From Chrysoperla carnea (taxonomy: Eukaryota; Arthropoda; Insecta; Neuroptera; Chrysopidae), in the NCBI RefSeq assembly GCF_905475395.1, contig NC_058337.1, positions 117,856,368-117,920,367 on the forward strand: a DNA stretch of 64,000 bases. Direction: 5' to 3'. This document shows, in pieces, positions 28,837 to 41,400 of this stretch (its first letter is position 1; each line of letters opens with the position of its first letter). The position numbers and the translations under genes were made by a program. The notes below the pieces were generated by a model. It had not been told where the DNA came from. It did not search any database and saw nothing but the letters and a program-made list of their open reading frames with translations.

Positions 28837-31800
28837 AATACGTGCTACTTAAATATTACGATCGATGTATTAATTGAAATTTAATTTTTATTTATAATTT
28901 TCAAATAAGGTACAATCATCTCTCTCAATATATTTTTAAATTGAAAATATTATTCAAATAAAATCATAATTAATACAGTTAATTCATTAATTAATAATAA
29001 TAAATGGTACACCAGGTTTCTTTCTATTACATTATTTATAATACAATTATTATTTTCGTCTCAAATTTCAACTCAAAATCATCACTTCTCTTAAACTAAT
29101 TAAATATTTGTTTTTTTAAATTTATTTATAAGATTTTTTTTATATTAATAATTATTACTAAATATTTTTATTAATTTTATACAGAAATTCACAAGACTAT
29201 ATTTTTTTAGAGGTTAACTATATTTATGATCAAATTATTTTTTTTTTAATGATTGTCACACATAAAAATCATTCGAAGACAAAATTTTTTATTTTTTGGC
29301 AACTAACATGTCCTATTTTCGTAGCAAATAAACTGACACACGGATATCCGTAAATAATTTGATCAAAAATATTCTAAAATAGTTATTGCAATACTCCTTT
29401 GATTATCTAAATTTTATCCCAGTCACTCAAAATCTTTTTTTATTCTACTTTTACAATTTTATTTTTTTTTACTTTACACAACCGAATTTTTAGATTTTGT
29501 ACTAATTGTCTTGAAATATAAAATGGGACCGGTTAATATAACCGATATAAAATGACTGCTAAATTAATTTCAAGAAATAACCAACCATTCGAAAAAATAA
29601 GAAAATTTAGTTCGGATTTTCAATTACAAATGTATTAAAGAATCTTACCTTTCTCGCCCCTACGAACAAATTAAAAAGATGCATTGAAAGTAAAGTCTAA
29701 AAACGATAAACGCGTTTTTACAGTCCTTTTGTACACATGAAAATTTAAAAAAGTATTAAGTGGGTCTCAAATTTTTCATTAGAAATTTGAAATTATTTGA
29801 AAAAGTCGGCCCTCAAAGGAACCGAATTTCTCTCTCTTTTCATTTCACCCTTTTATTTTATTTTCCCTTTTGTTTCTCTCAGAGAAGACTGGAATAAAGT
29901 AGTCATGCACTGTTTTCACATCAGATTGTATCCCAATTCTCTTTGAGGTCATTTTGTCGATATCGCTTCCTATTTGCCTTAAACTTCAACGCTATCGAAT
30001 ATATAAATATCGAAACACTTCGTTTAACAGAAAGCTACAAGATTCCATGAGCCCCCTATTATTGTGTAATCCTGGTTAAATAAAAGGGAAAAATAATTAT
30101 AAACTTGAAAAATTAACAATAAAATGGTAAAGTTTGATCTTCATTTAGACCTCCATATGGATAAAAATATTTATAGTTTCGTGAAAAAATTAATGATATT
30201 TACTTAAGTTTTCAAGAACGCAGTTAAGAAATAAATCATTTAGGCCAAAAAACAACTCAAAAAGACAATTAGTACAAAATTCTCTGGATAATCGAAAAAA
30301 CAATTATATTTGAAACATATTCACATATTCTCCTGTGTTTCAAACAAGATTTTGAAATCTGTTTCGTTCATATTTCTTTAATTTAGTGTTGTTAACACAG
30401 ATGTTTATACTATTTCTAGATAGCTAACAACAATTTAGTTTACTTTCGCCATCCAATTTATAGTATAAACATCTTTATTTCTGGTGATATGTTTACAAAT
30501 TTTAAGTTTCTTTTTGTTTTAAATGCAGTCTTTATAATTATATATATATATAAATATTTTTTCTATGTACAATTCATAATTATTTATGTATAAATAATTA
30601 ATATATAATAATTAACATATAATTTTTTTATTGATTTTTTTTCTCTTATTATTTGGATGGAAAACTTACGTGTGTGTGTCAATGTAAATTACAAATGGAA
30701 GGAACAATTTTATAATATTTCATCTACAAAAATGTATTATTTTATTTTTGTTGTTGTGTTTTATTAAATATGGAAGATATGTGTTTAATTATTTTTTACT
30801 TTTTTTTTTTTTGCATTTTTATTGATCTTTTATATTAATCAATAAATTAATTGAGTAACACGGAAAGTGAGACATAAGAAATATTCGGCTGCATTAAAAC
30901 TGAGAGGAAAAAGACAAAAGAAATAGTGCTTCACCATTTTAAAAAAAAATCATAGTGTTGAGAATTGAAAACAAATTACCGAAATTGAATAAAAGCGCAT
31001 GAAATTTTATAAAGACAAGAACATTTTTTTCACAAGACAAGAACCAGTGTGCAATCTAACTCTCCAAAGATATCATAGAGATTCTATCAACTAAAATCGA
31101 GATTTTTCACCAATAAAGCTGCAGCTCGAAGCTGCTATGTTCCGGATTCCATACTGTGACAAAAGCAGGCATATTTTTTTTACATACAAATTTATAATTT
31201 TATTTTAAAAGGATACAGTTAGAAAAAATTTTTTTTAAATACTCCAATATAGAACTTAATGTAATATCAAAATAATAAAATTAAATTTCATGTCTAAGTT
31301 TCTTTAAGTAGAAAGCACGGCCAGCTCTCAAATGATTTTAGTTTGTTAAATGTTTCACTTTCACTTTCTTCGCCACTCAATCAATGTATTTCGCGTAAAT
31401 ATTAAAAATGTACTTAATTGAAATATTTTGAAGCTTTTATTATTCACGATCTATTATTAGCTGCAGTAGTGTTCATAGCTGCCTCTTTCAAAAGAGTATC
31501 CCAGTTTCTCCACAGAATAATCCAGATTCATCAAAAAATTTCTTGGAATAGTGCACATTTACAAATAATTAAGCAATGAAGTTTGAAGTTTTAAATTTTT
31601 GTTATACCTAGCCTGAAGAATAATGTTCATTTTCTTCACGTACACGATACCAGAAAACTGATTCGATCTCAATTTAAAGATCAATTCAATTTTTTTTAAT
31701 TTCTAGAAAATACTATAAAAATGTCAAAAATTTTGAGCCTTTGCCATACTCACGGTTTTCTTAACTAGAAAGAATTTATCATCAGAAGGTCGAAATGAAA

Positions 31801-33028
31801 CGGCTAACTAGCTAAATTAACATCCTAGCGTTTTTACTTAACGACTTCGTTAAACTTATGACCCGAGCGATATTCAGTCATTCAATCAAACAGGCAAATG
31901 ACTTGAATCGATAACCTTTAACGTTAAGGCCTCGGTAAATATCAATATTCCTGGTGTTTCTCACAGTTTGATTGCATTTACGCAAAAAAAAAGTGCAATA
32001 AAGTGTATAGTGACAAAAAATCGAAACTAAGTATGGTACTATTAAAAACTGGTTTTCACGGCAAGAGTTGCAGTACTCAGATACAAACTATCGCGAAGAA
32101 ATTTCAGAAATTCTTATTTCTTTGAGAGAGGCTAAGAAAAAACAGTCACTGGAGGGAAAAGACAGCGAAATTTTGTGGAAATGACTAAAACGTCTTTATT
32201 GAATAAAACAAAGCTCCCTTTAATTGCCATTTTAGTGTAAATTCCTTTTAAATATTTTAATTAGGTACATTAATTATATTTAAAACTAATTATGAGTTTT
32301 CCATTAAAAAAAAAATTTTAAAAATTAAATAAAAATTTCAATTTATATTATTTCACCAAATAAAAATTATTTGCTTGCAAAAATTTGTGGACGTCTGTGG
32401 AATTATTATTTTCATTTTTTCTCTAATTAATAATAATTATAAATAAGGCAATTTGTTTACACAGTCCATTTAAAAAAATGTTTCCCTCATTATTAATTAA
32501 ATATTATACATCTACATATTTTATATACTTTTTTTTGTTAATTTTTTCTTTTTTTTTTTTTTTTATACACAAGTCAGGATCGACCATCACTGGAAATAAA
32601 CTTATTTTAACAAGCATTCAAATAGTATCAATGAAAATAATCGAAACATTCGTTCTTCATAAAAGTAAATCTTATAATTCTCTTTCATTTTACATTTAAA
32701 AAAAGGTTGTATTCTTAAGTTAATTTGGAAAAACAAATTGTCAAAAGTCGATTTTACGATACGAAGTTGTTACAACCAAATAAACTTCTGCCAAATTTTA
32801 AAGCTGCAACACTTTTTTCCTTATTACCATGCTTTTTTAAATAATTTTATTGTACTAATTCTAAAAATAGCCCTCTCTTAGCATACATAGACATTCGGTC
32901 TTTTACAAAAAACGAAATATCGACGAATTGTTTTTGCTATAGTTAATGATGAATGTGACATTTATACCAAACTTTGTTTACATTTTCTGCCATTTAAAGT
33001 TGTAAAAGAACACACCCCATTAAATAAA
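28837..33028. other. Gene-free, very AT-rich stretch
   Basis: No coding sequence or RNA gene is recognised. Long T/A runs and simple (TA)n occur near 30540. A 73-residue hydrophobic frame at 32478-32699 arises from poly-T. Confidence 0.4.
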
Positions 33029-33719
33029 GTAATAGACCTTTTCATTTTCAAATCACGATTCACTTTTGTGTCGGACTAAATGAATAGGGTATTCCACTAT
33101 TTTTGAAAAAAATACTTTAAAATGTGGATTTTGCTAATAAAAAGCCACCACAAATTTATTTCGGAAAAATACACACGCTTTCTTGCCTAAAGCTTAAATT
33201 AAATTTTAAACCTTTTTTAAACTGTCAAAAACGCATCCAATTTGATGACGTAATATGGGTATCACTATACGAAATAAAACAAATAAATTTGACAGATATA
33301 TTCATAGACATCTGATTATAATATAAATATAAATACTTATTATATGTATATATTATACCCAGCTGTCTACACTGAACTAACTGATGGTCTATGACTCATA
33401 CCGCTATGACATCACAGCAGGGCTTACCCGCGTTTTAGGTCACGTGATAGACAGTTTAAAAATTACGATTTTTAATTTTAATATTTTAAAAGAAAAAAGG
33501 GTTTTTATGACCCAAAATCAGAATATTTAAGTATATTTTTACATAAATTTTAACTTTTTTCATATTTCATGATTTATTTTTTACTAACGATAATACCCTA
33601 TTATAGCCAATGTGATAAAATGAATAGCAAATGTCTTCTATCTTAGTCCAACTAATTGCTGTCAAAGCGAAAAATAAACTCAGCACTTTCGCTTATAACA
33701 TGATGAAAAGGTCTACTAT
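33029..33719. mobile_element. Probable TIR element, imperfect arms
   Basis: The left end, TAATAGACCTTTTCAT (33030-33045), later followed by TCGGACTAA and AATAGGGTATT, is mirrored at the right. There AATACCCTATTATAG, then TTAGTCCAACTAA, then ATGAAAAGGTCTACTA (33702-33717) appear in inverted order. TA flanks both ends. The middle includes a GC-richer stretch around 33409-33450. No transposase is visible, so it would be a non-autonomous DNA element. Confidence 0.55.
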
Positions 33720-36391
33720 AAATACTCTTCAACAGTTTTTATTTTCAATTTACGATTCTAACGATTATTTTCATACGATAATATTTGTAATGTTTTTTGA
33801 CTAGAAAAAACAAAAACCAAAAAAAAAAATTTTAATAAAAAATGAGATGGAAGACCTCGAATTAATTAATTATATAGAAAATATTAACATTTTTTAAAAT
33901 TATTTTATTTTTAAATACATTTTGGCATTTTCTTTTTTTATTATGTGGAGTTTTTTTTTTAAATTAAAATTTTTGATGTGTGCGTATAAAATAAGCATAA
34001 AAAGGTAATATGAAGCTTTTTTGAAGTTTTGATTCTCGCGCCTTTTTTCTCATTTGAGATCAGTTTCGATGTTGTTGACGAAGAAAAAAAAATTGGGTTT
34101 AATTATCTCAATATTTGACGAGGTCATACTGTAGTTTTTTATTTCAATTGGCGTGTAGCAAAAACACATTTAAGTCTCAAAAATTATTTGAACTTTTCTC
34201 GTTTTAACTTAATCTTACAGATACAATTTTTAATTATTAGCTGCAATAACTCTTTTAATAGCTGCCATGCAAAAGACACTGCTCATATGATGAGAGTATC
34301 ATTATGTAGATCTTTGATAATAATTTATATGTGTGATATAAATTATTATGGAAAAATAGTGACTGAATATCACATTTTGACAGAGTAAAATGTTTTCTAA
34401 CTCGAAAAAAGTTTATTGTTTGTGACATGACGAACAACAGTTTGAACCCCCCCCCCCTCCTTGAATGATTCCTGTGCACGGGTCTACGACTCTACGGCTC
34501 ATTAAATTCAATTTATATGCTTCTTTCAAAGAAGAAACTGAAACTAAATTGAAAAATGATTTCCTATATACTTATAGTGAATTTTTCGTGGAAAGATCGA
34601 AAATATTATTTTGTTAGATCTTTTGTTGCTAGATGCCAGTCATTTATCGTTTGGTGTAAATTCATGAGTAAAAATTCGAATAATTATTGAAAACGTAAAT
34701 GTTTCGATTTCAGTGTAGCACAACCAAAAATTTTTCAAAATAAATTAATACTTAAATCAAATCTAAAATGTCAAATACTACTGATAAGTAGAATACTGAA
34801 ATTCTGAGGCCAAAAGGAATTGTCTTTAAATTAAAAAAGGAATTTAATTGTATCGAGAGATTAATGCCCCTACGCATAATAGAACACAGGTAGTTCCTCA
34901 TTTTCATTTCGATTTAAAAACTGTAATTGACATCAATACGACAAAAATAAGGACAAATTTTCGTTTGAGCATAGGTTAATCTCTAAAATATTTTCAATTC
35001 AAGCCAATTCCTTGAACAAAATAAAGCAGCCTTTATAAAACAGCAACCGATATTTTAAAGTGTTCAAATCTTATTCCTATGAAAACAATTGGGCGTACCA
35101 ACACAAGTTCAATTTGTGTGTACAAAATTTTCTAATTGACTACAAACACTCGAGAAGTAAAGCACTTTACTTCTGAGTTTAAATTTGCTTTACTTGATTT
35201 TTTTAATAAAATCACTTTATATTCATTATAGGGTCCTTTTTGAGATCAAATTTTTGTGACTTAACTATTTGGGATTATTTGTTTATCTGGAAAGGAGTAG
35301 GTACATGATATTGCTGCAATCAGGAAGACAAAATGGAATTCTGGTGTCACTTTAGGAACTTTACAAATATTTCTCCTATGTTAAATTTTATCTAGATCTC
35401 ATATAAATATTCGAAAGAAGATCTCCAAATAAAAGAAAATTGATTTGAGTTATTTTATTTCGATTACTAAGAAAAATGAAAAGTAGCTTTAGAATTCCTT
35501 TAGCAAAAGGTATGTTTATTTTCACCATAAAATTAAAAATCATCCACTGGCTAAAATTACTAATGATCTTGCTCTCGCTAAAGAAATCCTAGTTTTATTT
35601 CATAAATATTGCTACCAAAAATGATGATTGCATTCTTCTATGACCGGCCCGGATAATAATAAATAATACTGCAGTATTGGTATAATATTTTTGAATTTTA
35701 ATATCTTTTATATTTATTATTTGGATCATTTCTTACATAATTCAAGAAATTAGACATTTACATTAAAAAAATGATTGCTGATTTGACTAAACTGTTTCCC
35801 GTCTCGATACTGCTACACTATCTTAAGAATTGTGGTTTCAATCAAATTTGAAAAGGTCATGTAGATCTTTTACAAGAGGAGACACGAATGTCAATAGGAA
35901 ATCGATTGAACAAATCAGTCCATTATAAAAGAGATTGTAGCCCATAGGAATTTGATTCTCCCTATTTTGCAACCTTTAAAACCGTTACAGTTACACTATA
36001 TACATCTAAATTTTTTGAAGATACGTTTGTCGTAATTTCCTGAATTATTATTACAAAAATTTATCTTGTCAATATTGATCTTGGACCCTAAAAAAACTTC
36101 GTAAATTAAATAGTACCAACAAGAACAATGAATTTGCTTTAAATTTTTTTACTTATCACAATCAAAGTATTTAACATTTTAATACTAATTAATTTATAAC
36201 CTAATAATCATTTATGTAACCTTTAATTATTTATAATTCTCGTTGTCAATATAGAAAATAGTCTCAATAATTTTCTGTACATCTTCTTATTAAAAATAAT
36301 AAAGGCTTCCATTTTGTAGATTTTAATCCAACAGTTTCTTTTTAATAAATAAAAAAAGAACTGTATTCAATGTTCTCATGTTAAATGAATT
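33720..36391. other. Gene-free stretch downstream of TESK
   Basis: No gene or clear repeat was seen. A C-run (about 34447-34456) and a 22-bp hairpin near 35154-35176 (AGAAGTAAAG/CTTTACTTCT) are minor features. Confidence 0.4.
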
Positions 36392-36397
36392 TTTATT
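36392..36397 (-). terminator. Candidate polyadenylation signal of TESK
   Basis: TTTATT on the plus strand reads AATAAA on the minus strand, about 355 bp after the TESK stop. It is the best canonical hexamer near the stop, but the AT-rich context makes it uncertain. Confidence 0.4.
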
Positions 36398-36751
36398 TTT
36401 TAAATAATTTTTTGGATATTTATGTTGATCAGCCGAAAATTTTATCTAAATTGTTTTTACTTTTTTGGATTTCCTAAATTTAAATGTCTCCCAGTGATAC
36501 AAACAGCTGAATTACGACAATAAGTTTCGTCTTTAAATTTTTAATCTTCGAATTGCCTCATTTTCTATATCGTCGATATCCGAAATAAATATTTTTTTGT
36601 ATAATTTTATGTAAATATGACGAAGTTTTGTTGTAATAAATAGAAAAAGTTGTAAATACTTTGAATGTTTTGAACGAACAGGAAATTTTGTGGAATATAA
36701 TTAAAGGCTACATAATTTTACACAGGGCATTTTTCTTTTCCAAACAATAAG

Positions 36752-38475
36752 TTATGATTTTTTATCAAAAAGAGGTAATTTCGATCTGACAGCACCTTCA
36801 CAAATCATTAATCGTTGTGAACATTTCTTATTCCCCCCAATACTAGTTGTCGTCAAACTACTACTACCACTGATGGTGTTAGTGAAGGTACTACTTGGCG
36901 CACTACTCACACTTCCACTTGCACACCCACTCGTGCTACTACTGTTACTATGTACAAACGTCGACGACGGTAAATGATGTCGTTCTAATAAACTTCGCCG
37001 GAGCGCAGCAATTCGTGAATTACGTTGAATTTCATTATAATCCACCGTCGACAATTTAGTCGCAAAATTTCGTGAAGGAAATTCTTTTGTAGTTGTTGAA
37101 GTCGATGAAGATGATGAATCATCTGATGATTTATCTAAGTCGTTTGTATTCGATGGAGATGTTGTGGTTATTGGTATAGGTTTCCATCGATGATAGCTTG
37201 TGTGACGGAAATTTCCTCCACAACCTTTTCGTTCAAAATACTCAACAATTTTTGCGATTTGATGTGGTTGTCTTGATGGACCGGTGAATTTATGATCTGA
37301 CGATGAACCACTGTCACCCCAATGATGATGATAATGAATAATATCCGAACCACCTCCTAAACTAGATACATCCTCGCTACTGTCTGTATATATAGATGAA
37401 GTACGTTTATTACTTGATGAATATAACAGTTGGTTTCCACCAGCATGTGTCGTAATTTGATTCGACAGTTCAATATCAAAAGCCAAACGTTTTGCTAACT
37501 CCATGTCTACACTATAACGTGCATCAATATCTATAATATTTCCACCATGATGATGGTGTCGTAAATAATAATTAGAAGACGGAAGATCTAAGTCGTCTAA
37601 GGAACGTAGTGAACTGACTGTTGTTCCACAACCTGTCGTACTGGTAGTATCATCTAAAAAAAATAAACTTGACGCGGCACTTGAACTCGATAACGTTGCT
37701 GTGGATTTATGTCGTTGTGGGTTTGAGGACAAATCGATAGGACAACACGAAGTATGATAATCTTCACCAACACTTGAAAAAAATCCGGATTCACATGATC
37801 CGCGACGTTTTAAAGATAAATCACACGGTAAATCGACCAAATTCGTACTAGAATTGTATTTTATTAAGGGTTTATTGTCGGAGGACGCACCTAGCGTAGC
37901 TGTTGAGACATCCCCAGGAGGTGAGGAAGATGACGTCGTGGAAGTGGTTGATTCTTCATGTTTATTAAATAATGGATGACTGAATAATGAATTTGCTTTA
38001 AATTTTTTCGTCGCTCCCGTTGAGGATGATCCCCCAGGTGTGTTCTCTTCACTGCTACCAAATGTTTTACGTGATGATGCCGGCGAAGCGGGTAAACTTT
38101 GTGGTGATTTCCGTTCATCATTCACAGCAAAACAGGAAGGTAATTCAAAGCACGATGAAAATAAATCACTAACCCCCGAGGTATATGAGTTTGGAGCACC
38201 ACCGACAATTTTTTTGACACCTCGAAACTGAACAAGATTCTCGAATGGATTCTTTTTCGATACAGGCGAATTCCGGGGCTTGTAGTGTGGGTCTTCTAAA
38301 CACATGATTTCTCCAATCTTCTTTGCCGTTAAATAGTTACCATCCATTGAAGATGTTGTGGAATCTGCTGGATTTGAACGTGATAATAAGTGACAACGAG
38401 CTTTATCACTTGGTGCTGTGTGGGGTCCAAATACTAATGAACCGGAATCTTCTGAATAAGAACGTTGATGTACAA
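36752..38475 (-). CDS. TESK: TESK terminal exon (573 aa of tail) with stop
   Basis: Acceptor GATATTCCAG|TT. The reading frame opens [18 protein letters not shown], well upstream of the first Met in this frame, and ends KLPLFDKKS then TAA (36752-36754). It is Ser/Thr-rich, with clusters RHHHHGG and HYHHHWGD and an [17 protein letters not shown] block. GC content is clearly above the flanking DNA, as expected for real coding sequence. Overlapping antisense and shifted frames are shadows. Confidence 0.93.
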
Positions 38476-41400
38476 CTGGAATATCAATTATTTACAATTA
38501 TTTATTTTCAAATCGGGAATGAGAGAATAAATTTTTATAGAACTGTATGTCTCTAGATCTTTCTTTCAATTTAATGTGAAATATTCGAAACAAAAATAAG
38601 TGAATTTTTGAGAAAAATAAGCGACAGAGTTGCTTTAGTCTAAAAAAATTAAAGCGCTCAAATGCAAGTTGAGTGCAATGTACAATAAGTGTTTCGTATT
38701 GATGTATGTATTCAGGTTTCTAGGCATATATTTCCAAATTTTAAAATTCTTTAAAACCTTTCTAAACGACTGTAATTTGAGATCCAAAGACTGTTCGATT
38801 TCGAGTTCGATTTGATTATCTACTAAAATGATATTTCTAGACCCTACCCCTCAGTTAACAGTTTTAATAAATCTAGACTTTTTTTTTTAATTTAAGAATG
38901 TAAACGGTTTTCATTGTTCCAATCATTTTGTCCCATACAAAATACATAGAACGAAGTATTTGCCAACTTTAATAGCATCTCCTTCATAGCAACCTTAAAT
39001 CCGAATATTTGAATAAAAGCAGATTCACTTCATTTTATCATTCATTTTGAAACTAAAAGGAGACTAACTCGTTCTCAATCATTACTCCTTGGACAAATTG
39101 GAGCTGCCAAAAAGTAGCGAAACTACCATGGCATCAAATTGCATATACTCAAGTCGTTTGAGGCAACTATTTTAGATCGTCATTTTAATATTACAATTTC
39201 GTAGTTTTTTTAGCCAGGCAAATAGTCGTTTTTTTAATCAATACGGAACAAAACTTCCAAAAAAGAAATGATGATCGAAAAAAAATTTATAGCCAGCAAA
39301 TTAAACAATAAAATGTAAAGTGCATACGTTTCCTATTTAATGAAGTACTATCTTTACTTTGTTCGTTGTCGCTTTGTAATAAATTAGCGGATGAAACAGC
39401 CAATAGTTCTTCACTGTGTGCCACAAATGATTTCTCGTTGGTATTCTTTAAATGATGGTTCAATGGTAGATGACGTAATAATATTGATGATGAATCTGTT
39501 GTATGTTTATTATTATGTAATAATAATGTATCCACAGATTTGCCTTTGGTAATATCAGCCTTTGGACGGTTTTGTTTTAATAAATCATTTTGTTGTTGTT
39601 GTTTATGATCGATTTGGATTTGTGACAAACGTTTTACTAATTCTGTAAATGTTGGACGAATTTTTGGATCGAACTAAAAAGAAAACAATAAAATTAATTA
39701 CGTATACCTGGTATTTTAATCTTGATTACAGTCAAAACCAGTTATAGACTGTCAGATAGTGAAAATAACAAATAATCAATGTTTACAGCCTGTCAATGAT
39801 AGGGAACTGAAAAGATCTTGTGATTCTATTTCTTTTTGATCTTATGCAAGATCAATGAGATCCATGGTTACCATCTCGCATAAACTACCTTGGTTATGCT
39901 AACAACCAATTATCCTCAGAAAGTGGACTTCAAGATATCAATCAAGTTGTTTTCAGAAGTATGGAACCTTTTTTACATTTGCTCTGTGCAAATTTTGTGA
40001 CGCAGAGATACATATACATCTACACTCTCTTTTATTATTTCTCTCTTTAATTAAATTCGACCCTTCGTGGCCACGCTAATTTTATTGCTCACTCCCCCTT
40101 CACGTTTACATACGATCCTTATAGACAGTATGAAATGAAAATTCAGCCATCTAGCGTATAAAATTTACGTCTCTGATTTACATTTTTAGATACTTACGTT
40201 ACAACAACAAAATGCTATTTTAAGGAACTCTGGTAATGTTTCCGGTCCGCACATCTCAGTAAATGCAATATAATCCAAACCAAAATTATCAGTACGTGGT
40301 AAGATATCAGGATCGGCATCCACTCGTGCAATTAATTCACATAATACGATACCATATGAGAAAACATCACTTGATTCATCATACCAAAGCCCTTTTAAAC
40401 ATTCTGGTGACATCCAATATGGTGAACCAACCACACTTAACTTGTAACCTTTCCTAAAAACAAAGCGAAAATGTAAGAAAATCAATAAAGGGCGTTCTGG
40501 GAAAGCAGGCATACAATGAAGTTGGTGCTTCAGATTTAGTCCAGAAAAGTTCTACTATCATAATTTTAACTATAATTATTAATTCGTTAGATTTTTATTT
40601 TTTTAAACAAAAAAAATTGAAATGAAAATGAGTTAAAATTAAATTTAAGTAAAAACTTGGTAACTGAATTAGGAGTTCCAAAACAATGTTTACAGTTTAA
40701 CCTTTAATCCCAAAAACTACACCAAATATACTTACGTTGGATCTGGAATTTTAGCTGCCAAACCAAAATCACCAACAAGAGCTGTCATTTCGTTTTTTGA
40801 TTCATCTTTCTTAACTAATACATTCTGCAAAACGGAAAAAATAAACTTTAATTAAAAAAAAAATTATTAATTGGCTTTAGCTATAAATTTAATGTCCCAT
40901 AAAAATTTGTGAGCTCTGATAATTTAATGTTTTATTATGCATTTACATAACTCTTAAAAGAACAAATAAAACAATAGCTGATATAATTTATCATCTGAAA
41001 AGTAATTAATCTTCAAATTTAATAGATTATATCAGGAGTTTTTACCAAGTTTTTTAATTTTAAAGAACTGCACTTAATCCAGTAACAACGGTGTCGGATT
41101 ATAGAAACATACAGTGTTATGGTGTACCTCAGCAAATAATATTCTAAATTAACTTAGGAAGAAAACTGTAGATTTCATGAATCATCTTTCAAGAAATCTG
41201 CCCTGACCATCAAATTTACAATTCCCTTTAATCTCTACATCACTTTTTTAAATTTTACATACATACACCGGCTAAAATGTAGCCTCTCTAGGTATGAATA
41301 AGATAATCCAAACTATTCTTTTACATGGCCTCTTCTTCATCCCACGGCATGTGGTTTGTTCGTCAAACTCCGTTCCCAAGACACACATATAGCGTTACAT

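Noticed and set aside
36752..38347. The long terminal TESK frame read as an independent single-exon gene starting at the Met at 38345-38347.
   Set aside because: The frame stays open upstream to a clear acceptor (38476-38477) and joins in phase to the previous TESK exon, so that Met is internal.
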